Shown here: piece after piece, positions 50,339-62,473 of the stretch | How positions within the stretch are numbered: position 1 is the first letter of the stretch | How the letters are laid out: each line of letters starts with the position of its first letter | DNA from: Aphelocoma coerulescens | Lineage: Eukaryota > Chordata > Aves > Passeriformes > Corvidae | Direction of reading: 5' to 3' | NCBI RefSeq assembly: GCF_041296385.1 | Contig: NC_091014.1 | Coordinates: 6,051,578-6,115,577, forward strand | Length of the DNA: 64,000 nucleotides | The notes under the pieces: generated by a model | Told to the model about the DNA's origin: nothing | Database searches by the model: none | What the model saw: the letters and a program-made list of their open reading frames with translations, nothing else | Made by a program: the position numbers and the translations under genes

Positions 50339-53300
50339 TCTTGTATTTTTTGTATGCTCTCCTGAAATAACTTTCATACATATTTGACTTCTCTAGTCAT
50401 CATGGCTTCAATACCACACTCACATTTACCATATTTCTTGTGGGACTCAACACCGTGCTGTGTGGAGAAACTTTGACTTGTGTTGGACTGCTGTAAAAAT
50501 CGATATCAAAGCCTGAATAAACTGCAATAGGGAATGCTTATTAATGTGCAGTTGAGGGGAGTAGTGAAAATGACCCATCTTAATGCTGTTGACAGCACAT
50601 TTGTCTTGGTGTCTTATTGGTTTTAATTTGTTATCTGATAAATGTCCATTTATGTAATGGAAAGTTAAGTGCTCATTAGTTTACATTTAGCTTTGTGTCT
50701 AGAGTCAGGTCAGGCTGCTGAAACTGATGTTACATGAAAGCTATTAATAGTCATAAAAGGTTATTTCAAAAAAAACGACTGAAAGGAAATATTATATTTG
50801 TAAATGTTCAGATAAATTTGTTTGGTTTCTTGTTTGACTCTAATGTCAATAAAATAGTTTTTCCTGGTTTTTTTCAGATGATGTGGAATTTCATACTTCT
50901 TAATGTCCAAGAAATTCTGTATAAAATGTTTACCAAATCGATTTTTAGAAATATGAAAACAAATCTATAACCTTTATTACTGGTGAGTGAAGTGGGTGCT
51001 ACAGATCACATGTAAAATTGTTAATTTATTGGTGTTGTATGGTCTGTAGGGTAAAACCACATATCTTTTTTCTCTCTCAGTTTTTACTTGTGTTTGCTCA
51101 GTCTTAAAGTGGAGTTATCAATGCTACTTATAATAAAGATGTAACAATAGAAATCATAACTTCTAGGGCTTTGATCTGAGATCCGCCACAAAACTCAAGG
51201 AAGGCATAAAAATGGCATAATCCAAAATCATTCTGCAGAACTGGGCAGGAATTTCACTCTGAAATGCATGTAATAGCAAGTATTTTATCATCTTTCTCAA
51301 AATATCGTAAGGAAAAACACTGAGCTGCTCTGGTGATGTTTTGGCATGGGGTGAGAATGTGCATAAAGGCAAGGTGACTGTGGTCTGGGCTATAGAGTAG
51401 AAACAGAGTCCAAATCCAAGCAGCCCTAAACCAGCCCTGCCGAGTATGACTGCTCTACACTCACCTATTAAAGCCACTGAATCTGTTAAGATCCAGTAAA
51501 ACCTCTTTGACAGTATCTTCCTGTAAATTTTGTCTTCTTCCAGCCTTCAACAACTTATTGCTTTGCTGTACATGTGAACTCTGACTTGTGCAGCTGGAGT
51601 TAAAATATCTGTTCTGAAATCCCTTTAAACACAGGAAGACAGGGGAGAGCTTAGTGAGCGATGCACAACACTGCTGACACCTTAAAACAATACATGTTAT
51701 TCTTTAAAAGCAATCTTAGGCCAAGCTACCCTCTGACTTCGAATCCATTCTGTGGCTGTGTTAATCATATTGAAAATGCCAAGATGCTTTTGTACAGCTT
51801 CAAAAGGTGAAAAATGAACAAAGAGGACAACAAAGTGCAGTTAGAATTATTTTCCATGTGGTTGGGTATTTTTTTTTTTAATCTTAGCAAAGGATTTCAT
51901 TTAAATGACCACTTCAGTTAGTACCACACAGCTCAAGTCCCAACCTCAGCTTTCCCATCTATTAAATCTGGTTGACCTCCTTCTTAAACTACCTGGGTTT
52001 TCCTTGATGAAAACCACGGTGCAAGGGCTGCCTGGTGGTGTTTTATATCCCACAGGTCAGTGAGTGCAACTTGTGCCTTGTGCCACTGAGCTGTGCCTAA
52101 TGATCACCTGTATTAGCTTTCAAATATGGACCTTGGGTTTAATTTCTCTGCTCAGGAGGTTTTTCAGTCCAGCTCCAAGCAAAGGCATCATGTGGATATC
52201 ACACTTCCTGTGTCTCTAGATGCCAAGTTTTCTGAGGAGCCACAAGAATCTTTCCTCAGGTGACCCCTCTGTTTTCCAGGCAAAACAGTACCCATGCAGC
52301 AGGAACTGAGAGATGGAGAGCTAAGCCTGGACTTTCAGAGTCAGAGAGGATTTGTCCTTGAAATAGCTCCTTCCAGGTGCCAGTGGAGCACAAGAGCACC
52401 TGAGTTCAGATACAGGATGGCTTTGAAACAGTTTTATGCTGTCAACCCCACTTCTTCCACACAAATGTGGCACCCAATTCTGATGAGGTTACCCTGAGGT
52501 GCAACCACGATGGTTTTGGAAGGTAGTAGAGTTCATCTGTATGGAAATGAGACATGCAGTGCTATCTGTTTTCAGGCTGCCTTGAGTTACCAGTAGAGAA
52601 GTCACCAGAGAGGCACTGGGGACAGAAGGAATTGTCAGTAATCAATAACCATTCCTAACATTCCTGCACTGTGCTGGAATTACTGTGATCTGGATTCCCA
52701 ACTTTTAATATGGAACAGTATTTCAACTTATCAACAAATTGTCTCTCATATTTTTCTTTCAGCTGTACATTCCTAAAGACCTCAATGGTCTTACTAGATT
52801 CACAAGTTTTTGTTTTTTAAAATTGTGCCTGTTGGATCTCAAACAGTTCAAAACATTTTTAATCACTACTCCTAAAACTGAAAAGGGTTCAACTGAAAAC
52901 TGTTTTAATTTTTGGTACAGCCTTAACAATCAATGGTTAGCCAGTTCTAGCAGCCTATTCATATCTGCTCAAAAAACAGGAAATATTTTGCTTTGGAGAC
53001 TGGATTGGAGAAAATAAAAGTTCACAACCTTTCAGAAGTCCAAAGAGTTAAGATTTGAAGACAAAACTTCTGGCTGCTTTCTAGAGCAACCCTCATCTCA
53101 CAGGAACCCTGAGCTGAATCTCTAAGCACACAATATTCTTCAGACAAACACTCCAGGCCCCCAGCCCCCACACCTTATCAAGTTTCAATCCCTCAATAAT
53201 GCTCACAATTTCGTGGGAAGTCAGGACTTCTTCAGAGAAAGCAGAGGGATCAGGTGAGGTTATTCAGTTTGCTGAAATCAAAATGTGAAACCAAACCTTT

Positions 53301-53606
53301 CCATGAACTAAATCCTTTTCCACTTCTTCTTTATAGCCAAAGTATTTAGGATCAATTCTTTTTTTATAAATTCCCTTTGATAGGTATACAAGATCATAAA
53401 TTTAGCACAAGAAGATGAGACTTTTTAATTTTAAACTTGTATGGTTCAAAATGCATTACTGATATACTTTTTTCTTGCTGCCCTCAGTCATTTAAGGTAT
53501 ACTCATCACCCTAAGGGATTATACATTTTCATCTGGGTAATCTTGAATGGCCCATAATTATATAGGAAAGTAGTAAAAAAAAAAGTAAATACTATTTGGA
53601 AGCATC
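50339..53606. other. Unique DNA; possible conserved noncoding stretch at 50440-50700
   Basis: The stretch at 50440-50700 has ATTA and TTATTAAT cores, an ATCGATAT site near 50499 and a GATA site near 50635, and is free of simple repeats. Elsewhere only short frames occur (104 codons at most on the minus strand near 51163-51477), none recognised. Confidence 0.35.
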
Positions 53607-53624
53607 TTTTTTTTTTTTTTTTTT
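53607..53624. repeat. T18 homopolymer
   Basis: Eighteen consecutive T. Confidence 0.9.
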
Positions 53625-54871
53625 AAGTTTCAGAGATGTGTGTTTAACAAATATCACCCATTTCATTAATTATATGTTGGGCAAATAAATCTACCTCTAC
53701 CACTCCAATTCTTCTGATAAACATCAAAAAGCAACCAAACATTTACTACATAATCTGCAACATCAAATAATGATTCTCTATAGAAGTTGCTTTATTTTAC
53801 AATATATAAGCTGGGCAATTACCTGTAAGTAAGTTCCCATTATAATTTCCCATGAACTTACAAATAGGTTGGTATCTCTTAAAACAAAACATCAAGTATT
53901 TTCAAGGAGCAGTTTATAAAAAAGGAAGTGTCTCTAATAGGGAAATTTTTCTTAGAAAAGAACTGCTCTCAGGCTAAAAAATCACTGTGTCAGTGTTAAC
54001 AACATCCGTATTACATATTATTTTCACAGAATTTAATTAAGATAACCGATCAAATAAAGCATTTGAGAAAAATTATTTTCAGTAATTATGAAGTAGAAAG
54101 TGACAGTAAACCGTGTGGACTGTTAAAGTTACAGCACATCGACCACTACAACATGGAAAATAGTCTTCTGTAAAATGGAGAGCTAGGAGCACAAAGGCAA
54201 GATTAGACAAAGAAAGCAATTATGTTCTTATCTACTGACAGTTGCAAAAGGAGAAGTCAAGTGTAATATCATGTATTAAGAGGCAAAGTACCAAACATGA
54301 GTCCACAGCCATAATTTTTATTTCAGATGTGTAATTACATGAATTTGTAAAACAACACAGAAAAAGAAACTGCTTTTTTTTCCAGCTCTGTGATTAGTTC
54401 TTGTTAAATCACCAGTTTTCTTCAGGTTCAATTCTGAATGGAAATAAAATTTTCTCAACAGTTCAGTTCCTTAGTTTTGACCTGTAAAGTTTTGATGAAT
54501 TGATTCAGCTTTTCCCTATTTCGTGCAACATGTGAAAAAACACAGAAAGAAATTAAAGGAAGATTCCATCCTTTCAAGTGGGATATAAGTTGCTTTATTT
54601 GGAACAATTTTCCACTGAGCTTTTGAGTATTTTGGCTAAATAGTTACATACCTGTTATTTTTAATTAAGTGAAAGTTTGTTAGAGATTTTAAGGTTCCTT
54701 ATTCTGCTCACTTTGTTGAATATGAAAGCTCCAAAATAAAAATTGTCTGAAACCTGTTTACTTTGTACTGGAGCAATACAGTGTCAAATCTATCCTTTAT
54801 TGACTACCTGGAAAAATTAACATTTTGGTAATTGTAATTGGCTTACATATATTTTATTAAAAACATTAAAT
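53625..54871. other. Unique AT-rich DNA, no gene seen
   Basis: Closed on both strands at the 60-codon level. No repeat recognised. Confidence 0.5.
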
Positions 54872-55014
54872 TATGGCTGCCCCATCCCTGGAAATGTTCA
54901 AGGCTAGGATGGAGCAACCTGATCTAGTGGAAGGTGTCCCTGTCTGTGGCAGAGGGTTGGAAACAAGTGATGTTTAAGGTCCCTTCCAACTGAGACCATT
55001 CTGTCATTCTATGA
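54872..55014 (+). mobile_element. CR1 LINE 3' end (plus strand), 143 bases
   Basis: Begins abruptly at ATGGCTGCCCCATCCCTGG, continues GGAAGGTGTCCCTGTCTGTG and ends CATTCTGTCATTCTATGA. It lacks about 20 bases of the usual middle segment (AAGGCTAGGATGGAGCAACC joins two blocks), so it carries a small internal deletion. Strongly 5'-truncated. Confidence 0.93.
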
Positions 55015-58000
55015 AGGTTTTACCTTTATTTTGGTAATGGAAGATCTGGGTAGATATTTGAATAAAAGCATCATGGAAGGAAAAAGGACAAGGTTGTGTA
55101 GGGAGCTGGCATAGCCTGGTGAGTGCAAATACTTAACATCACAGAGAAATAACAGGACAAATGCACCAGTTAAAAAAAAAAAAATGGGATCCAGGCTCCC
55201 ACCTGTGGGTACAAGTAGTACCAGTAATGATGGTGTTGTAACAACACAGGATCATATTCTGAGTCCCTGCTGAACATATCGAGAACACACAATGTCACTG
55301 TACAAAACAAACCCACAACATCAAGGCCTCCAGTTCTCCAAGACAGAAAATAAGTTGTTTTTAGTTGTTTTACTGTGTTACACAAGAGGCCAGTGACAAG
55401 GACAGGGCCCCACAGTACTGGCCTCAGTACAAACACAGAACAAAGAGGTTGCCTGGGTCAGGAGTTTACAGTCTAAATATAGCTCTTGATTTGTGGAGGG
55501 CAGGGTAAAAATTGTCTGCTCAGTCTGGCCAGCACCAGTTTAGCATGTGCATCACATTCCTTTTTTCCATTCTGCTTTCCAAGACCAATCAGGAGGGATC
55601 AACTAAGAAGCGAAGTTCAGGCAGAATAGACTTACTATTTTCATTTTCTTCTATATAAATAATGCAATGTTATTATGGAAAGGAATAGAAATAGATTATC
55701 CTCTTTTTAGTTCCGGTCCCTGGATGAAGGTTGAAAAATATATTATTGTAGTTAGCAATGTTACACTTGCAGAGAGAATTTGAATATCAATAAGCAGAGA
55801 GATATTTAAATGGATATTTACATATAATATCAGTGTATGTTTACATTTAATATCATATTGGATTTAATTTTATTATGTTCAAGAAAGCAATTGGGTGAAG
55901 AATAAACACTGTGGGATGTTATCTCATTGATATGCAGAATCAATATGATAATCAAGTTGCTGATATAAACTCATAAGAAAAAGCTTCTGACATTTCATCT
56001 AGGATCCTTAATTTCATATTTACAATGTAGTGTGAGACTTTATACTGCAGTCATAGTGTTTAATTAGGAAGATACTCTTGTATCCATTTTTTTTCTAGAT
56101 ACTTTTACCATCCTTTCAAATGATGAAAGACTTATACTAGTTTCTACCAAAGAGCCATGAAGACTTTTTCTTTCAAAAACAAAAAGGAAGTTTAATTAAT
56201 AGATACAGGGTGAATTTATAAAACAAAACATCATCCTAAAAATTTCCAGGGCAGTCTACCATCCTAAAATCCTTGTAAGAAGTATGAGAAGTGTGTTTGT
56301 TTTTAGGGGTTAGTAGCATGTATTTCCTACATCCCAAACCAGTGTAAGATGTTGAAGTAAATTGAACTGAGTATACCTTTTATTTTTAGCAAAAACAAAG
56401 CCAGGCATGATGACTGTGATATGTATGCTTAATGCTGTGGTTTAGGGGAGTAATTTCCCTTTCCTATTTGACACCCCTTGAGTCATTTATTTAATAAGTG
56501 AAATTATTCCTTTCCTTGCATTTGGCCAAATAAGTGTCCACCACCTTTACTGAGTGGCATGTTAACGTGTTCACTATCACGTTGGCTGCAGTGCCTACCT
56601 CAGATAAAGAAAACCAAAAAACAGCATACCTGTCAATGAAGTCACAGCCAGCATCTGCAAACTGGGCTTGTTGCATGACCTCTCCAAGAGTGTAAATACC
56701 ATCCTTGGACATCCAGAACCAGCTGCAGCAGAGCCTGGTGCAGGGAACATGGCAGAGCTGGGGACTTGCTGTGGCTTTCAGCAGAGCTCTGGAATGCTGC
56801 AAGACTTCAGAATAGTTTACTGAAGTGGTTTTATATTCTTACAGATCTGGGTGCTGGAAGGATAAGAACCAAATGTTCTCATCTACTTAGACCCACCTTT
56901 AATTTTATTAACAATTATTTTACTCCCCCCTAGACCAGAATCTCACAGAGGGCAGATGTGCTACCCTAGCTATGGACTAAGCAAAGACAGCAGTGACAAA
57001 CAGCCTTTCACACATTTCTTCAGCAATGTGAGAGCACCTCATGAAATATGTTTCTCTGACTGAATTAAATAAGCTTATCCTTTAGCAAACTGTTCTATAA
57101 AAAGTTATGAGAGCCAAACGTCTCTAAAACTGAGATATCATTAAAGCTACTACAACATTCCAGACATTGCCACCAGTAATTTTTTAAGTTAGGATTGATT
57201 GGGTCTCTATTCAAGAATAAAAAACGAGTAGCATGCCAAGAATGTTGACAAGGAGCGATATGAATCCAGTCTTATCTCAGTGTTATTGCTCTTGCCAGTC
57301 ACTATCTTACTATTAAGATAAAGCAAGTTACCCCAGCCTGGAAGCTACTGATTGAAGGCTGGATAATGATTTCTGGATTTCTCACCACTGCTGCAATATT
57401 GGAGGGAGTCTGGAAGAAGATGGATTGGCAAATTGCAAATTTATGTTTGAGGATATGCACATAAAAAGCAATTTAATGAATTTATATACCTGTTCATATA
57501 TGTACTTCTCCCTGTCTTTCATTGTCATAAACAAATGGCATCTACTTTTCATAAATAGTTGTACATAAACATGTCATCTCTGCTAGTTGGAATGGCATTT
57601 AGGTGTCCAGAGATATTTAAATATAAAATAAAGGCATTATTTCTATTCTGAACTGTTCTGTCAGAGTGATACATATCTCAATATTCAGGAAAAATTGGTG
57701 TAGCTTGCACACTGTATCTATAAACACTGTATGCATATATGTGAAATTTATCTGTGCACAATCAAACCCTGTAAAATGTTTCATGCTTTTAAGTGGCTTT
57801 TGGATCAGTCTCAGTATATATTTCTTGTCTAGATGCAGCAGAATTTAATACTGGTTTGGGGTTTTTTTTCCTTGTTGGCTGCCTGATAAGTTATGGTTAC
57901 AGCAAGCAGGAGTTGTGCTTGGGGAAAAAAAGTTATGAGATTCCAGAAATTTATGTGTTCCAAACAAAAATTAAACTAAGACTGTAAATATTTTCAAAGA

Positions 58001-58978
58001 CATAAAGGCAGTCCTCATAGGACAGTAATAGGGTATTCCAGTAGGGTGCTAAAAGGAATTTTTCCCTTTACATAATTCAAATCAGGAATCCGAACTTCAA
58101 TTTTCATAACTCAGATTCATTCCTTAGCCACCCAATTACGAACAGTTCTGGAGTGACATTTGCTTTTACTTGCTTTGTGAGAGCATATTTCCTATCAAAT
58201 CTGTTGTGTGTTTCAAGAATTCCTGTTTTCTTGAGAAACTTTTTTTTGGTAGATTCTTGACCAACTCTGCAGCTTTCAGCTTTGAAGCTGGATGTCTCCC
58301 ACGTTACTGTGGCTTCATCCTCCAAGCTCTGTTGTGAAGCCAAGATGTGCTCAGTGTCCTGTGTGTCTTTATCAAACATCTAACACAACAGAGCATGGAC
58401 TGTGAGGCTTTCAGGTGTTCACATAAATTTTAAACTTACAGAGATTGTTACTGTAGGGCTCCCTTTGAATTCAATGGACAGCAACAAGCACCTCAACAAA
58501 ATAACTCATTTAAACTCTTGTATGGAGATGGGATTAATTTTTGGAGATACCTTTTGAAGTCAATCTTCCCTAACGCTATCCTAAAATATCTGCAGAATTC
58601 TTAACCCATCACAGGCATTTCTTCTGGTTTTTTCATGTTTTCCTAGCTGTTTATATTTGGGGGTATTTTTCAATACAATTATGATGCAGTCACTTGGAGA
58701 AAAAGCTACATATAAACATCTTGAATGTTAAGTGTATATTGAGTTAAAGAGCTAACAACAAATGTGCACTATTTATACATTCATTAGATATTTGCATCCC
58801 ACCATTCTCTCTATAACTGAGAAAATCCCCCAAACCAGAGTTGTTTTTTCTCCTGCTATGTTAATTCAGGTAGAAACTGCTGCTCTTATTTCATCATATA
58901 GACAAGATGTTATGACTTCTTTCTTTGATTTACTACTTTCATGAGCTCAAAGCACTGAATTTTATAAAAATTTAGTTT
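55015..58978. other. Unique AT-rich DNA, no gene seen
   Basis: Includes an A13 run at 55172-55184. Frames up to 103 codons, none recognised. Confidence 0.5.
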
Positions 58979-59055
58979 GGTTGGTTGGGGGAGGTGGGGT
59001 GGTATTTTTTTTTGTTGGGTTTTTTTTGCTCTGTTGGGTTGTTTGTTTTTTATAT
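58979..59055 (+). repeat. G/T-rich stretch with quadruplex-like start
   Basis: The first 24 bases contain GGTTGGTTGGGGG, AGG and GGGG blocks, enough for a two-tetrad G-quadruplex on the plus strand. They are followed by alternating T runs and GTTGGG units to about 59055. The stretch is almost free of A and C, so the strand asymmetry is marked. Confidence 0.7.
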
Positions 59056-61690
59056 TATCTTGCAAATGTTAAATTAACACTGTTCTACTTCTTAGTCTTG
59101 GGTTAGGCAGTAGACTGGATTCTCCTTCACTCTGCCCACCTTGCTTGCAACAGGCTTTAATGCCAGTGTCCACTTCTTAAACAGAGATAAAAAGCAAATA
59201 CTGTATGAAGTCAGACACAGCTAAGGAATTGCTGAAAACTGTGATCACAATGACAGCTTTTTTAAATTTATTTTAGCAACTGATTGCATTAAAGAATTGT
59301 CCAACCTAAGTATTTTCCAGGTTCTAATTATTTTTTAATGGCCTTCAGGAAAACAGTAATTTATTCTGCACTAGTAACGATTGTAAAGTTTGGTATGAAA
59401 TTCAAAAAAAGGAAATTAAGGCACTGTCTATCTACAGTGTGTAGGTCTAAGTGTTTCATGAAGTCTTACGTAGGCTCTGTTTATGGTACATATATCATAC
59501 TTATATAAGCTGGCATCCACTCCAGGCCTCAAAATCCCTTGTAGACTATAAGCAAGAGTATTATCTTCATTTTTTACACTTGGAAATTTAAGCATAGAGG
59601 CTAATCTGAAGTTCTGTTTAGCATAAAAGCTTCTCATCCAAGATTTTATATTAGCTGCTTCTCTCTAGTGTGTTGGTATTTCTAAAGAATAATACATATA
59701 TTATACACACAGCACTTGCAAGAATGAAATTTTTCCTTCAGTCTATACAGAGAAGCTGAGAAATAAGAAAGAAAAGTGACATTTCTAAAGCTGGCCAGAT
59801 GATGTGTGGCAGAATACACATCTAGCATCCTAAAAGTCTCCTTCTCATCTAGAGTGGAATCCTGATTAATTCTTACCCGTGTTTATTAATCAAGACCTTC
59901 CTACTTAATTGTTAAATGTTGACAGATGTCTTCCGATCTGAAGATCATTCTTGTTGTCTAAGTAGACAGTGGGAAATGGAATGCCTAAATCCCTGTTCCA
60001 CCTAAATTGGAGCGAAGGCTTCAAAAACCTAAATCCCACTCAGTGATCCAGTCTTCCTCATTTCCAGGGAGTCTACCAGAAAAGAAGACCACATTCATCA
60101 GATGTCTCCTTACTCAGTACCTGACTTTAATTACCCAAATATGCTCAGAAAGACTTTCTGTGCAGGGTCTCTTGCTGTAAATTCTGGTTTTGTTCGTCAT
60201 GTGCACTGTCCTGATTTCCAAGGCTGGGAATGGATAACTTCTGTGCTGCACAGCTTTGCATGATGTCAGGTATGAAGCATTTCAGATGAGAATGCTTTTC
60301 CATTGCTCCATTTACATTACTGTAAGAACAAAAGACAAGAATAAAAGCTCCCAAGGAAAGGTGGAAATCCCTTGGCTGACCACTTTCCACTGGCTTTCCT
60401 CATAAACTCCAATTTCTGACCCATGACTGGCACTAATAGGCATAAAGTGCTTCATCTTCAAGATATTTTAACTCAGAACATCCAAACTCTAAGAATTTTG
60501 CATTTAAAGTTGAACTTGGCTCTACATTTTAAGAGGCATCAATCTCTCCCCATTAATCATACATATTGGGTACAAACTGAGGTACAAATTTGCTTTCCTC
60601 TATTCTCCACTTTCCTTTCTCCCGGCGTTTACATTCTCAACTGTTCCATAAGGCAATACTAATATTTGACATTGAAATACTTGCAATAATTATCCCTCAA
60701 ATCTCATGTCCTGTCATCTGTTATTTTTTGAGTTTTTCTGCTGATACTTCTTAATTTAATGATTTGGAATAGCTGATTTAAAGGATGAGCCTCGGGTAGA
60801 AATTTTGAAGGGGAGAATATGGTCAAACATCCTCAGCCTGAGGGAGTTCAAACCTACACCACAGAACTCCCTAATTATTCAGGTTTAGAGTATTCTAAGG
60901 AACAAAGTATCAGATTGGGCAGTGATGAGAGAGCAAGGTCTTTTCAGCAGAGCAAGGAAATGCTAATAAGAAAGGACAACAGAGATGCAAACAGCACAGA
61001 ATTTGAAGCTCAGAGAGACTCTGAAAGGATCCAATCCACATCTCATTGATGCTCTCCTTTTTTTTTTGCTGCTTAAGTCAGAGGGATCATAATATGCTGA
61101 TATTTCAGAGTGCTGCTGATTTTCTGCTCAAGTTGCAGACTACTCTTTACAGATGTGCTGAAACTTGTTAACTACTGATTATGAAACCATGCTATGCTAT
61201 AACTAACATGTTAATGCAAATTTTTATCTGTCTGTACTAAGTTTTATTAATCCAGCATACACGTGTGCCTAAGCCAAATTATAAAATATATCTCTAGTTT
61301 CATTGATTTACAATATGAATTACAGACCATCACAAATTACTTCAGGGTGTGCAACAGTGCTTGGACTCACAGTTTCATCATTCAGGATTAGTCATGAAGA
61401 TACTGAGATGATTCTCAAATTTAAATCCCACATATGTGGTGAGCTACTTCTATAGGGTGATGTGTGGTGTAAATGAGGTAAAACCAGAGCAAAGGCTGTA
61501 AATCTTCAGGAATTTTGTATGCAGTTAGCAGCATGTAGATCCCTGAATGTGATTAACAGTCTCATGCAAGTGAGGCAGCTCCTCTAGCTGTCAGGATTTT
61601 CACAAAGAAAAACCCAATTACACATAAACAGATCTTGAATTTTCCCTCTGGGCTTGTGTTTCTCTCAGCTATAGATTTTCATTCTTACTT
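59056..61690. other. Unique AT-rich DNA, no gene seen
   Basis: Short unrecognised frames. No repeat family recognised. Confidence 0.5.
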
Positions 61691-61704
61691 CCCCCCCCCC
61701 CCCC
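61691..61704. repeat. C14 homopolymer
   Basis: Fourteen consecutive C in otherwise AT-rich DNA. Long C runs are unusual here and are prone to sequencing-length error. The minus strand G14 could form a quadruplex. Confidence 0.9.
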
Positions 61705-62373
61705 AGAATGCATATTTAATACATCTAAAGGTTGCCATTTTATTGAGGTATTCAGGCAACATAGTCCCCTGGGTGGCTTTCTTTGGTCATATGTTGTACA
61801 TGTTAAATTGAATATATTGACAGCCCGTTATAGCCTGCTTTGTCTTGTAAATTAATATTCAGTTAGTTTTTAATGCATGTCAAATATGGATGGTGATCAG
61901 TTCTGGTGTTTCTCTTTTAATGTCATGACCACTTCCCTCATGAAAGGATAGAAACCTTCCTTAAATGGCTTAGGGCTACTCCCAAGTAAAACAAGTCATT
62001 TTACCTCAAAGGGTACAAGTCAGGGTCACAGAGGACAAAGTTAATGTTCCTTAAATTAGATATTTAACAATTGCTTCTCTAAATCATGCATGTCCCCTGC
62101 ACAGCCTAAAGAAAAAAAGGATGGCTTCTTAAGAGTCAGTAATTTTCTCCAAAACTCTCAAAGGGATTATCCTGTGAAAGGGCCCATTTCTCTCTAGTGG
62201 CTCCAGAAAGAACCCGCATTGTCCAGCTCAGACCTCTACAATTCACTTCTAAGATACACCCAGTAGGATTCTGTTGCTTAGAACAGACACTCGGGGTCAC
62301 TTGAGATGCCCTATGGTATCTTTGGGGTGGCAGAGATGGTGGAGAGCCTAGAGCAGGCCCCAGATCTTTTAAG
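61705..62373. other. Unique DNA, no gene seen
   Basis: GC content rises from about 62130 toward the CR1 fragment, with overlapping short frames on both strands. No domain recognised. Confidence 0.45.
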
Positions 62374-62473
62374 TTATCAGTGTTCAGGGACAGGCTGGAT
62401 GGGGCTTGGAGCAACCTGGCCTAGTGACAGGTGTCCCTGCCTATGGCTGGAACCATCATTCATTATCAGTGTT
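62374..62473 (+). mobile_element. Short CR1 fragment flanked by an 11-base direct repeat
   Basis: The core, about 62386-62452, reads CAGGCTGGATGGGGCTTGG, GCAACCTGGCCTAGTGACAG and GTGTCCCTGCCTATGG, then jumps to CTGGAACC, skipping part of the usual sequence and the terminal octamers. TTATCAGTGTT stands on both sides (62374-62384 and 62463-62473). The direct repeat could be a target-site duplication, although CR1 insertions usually lack clear ones. Confidence 0.75.
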
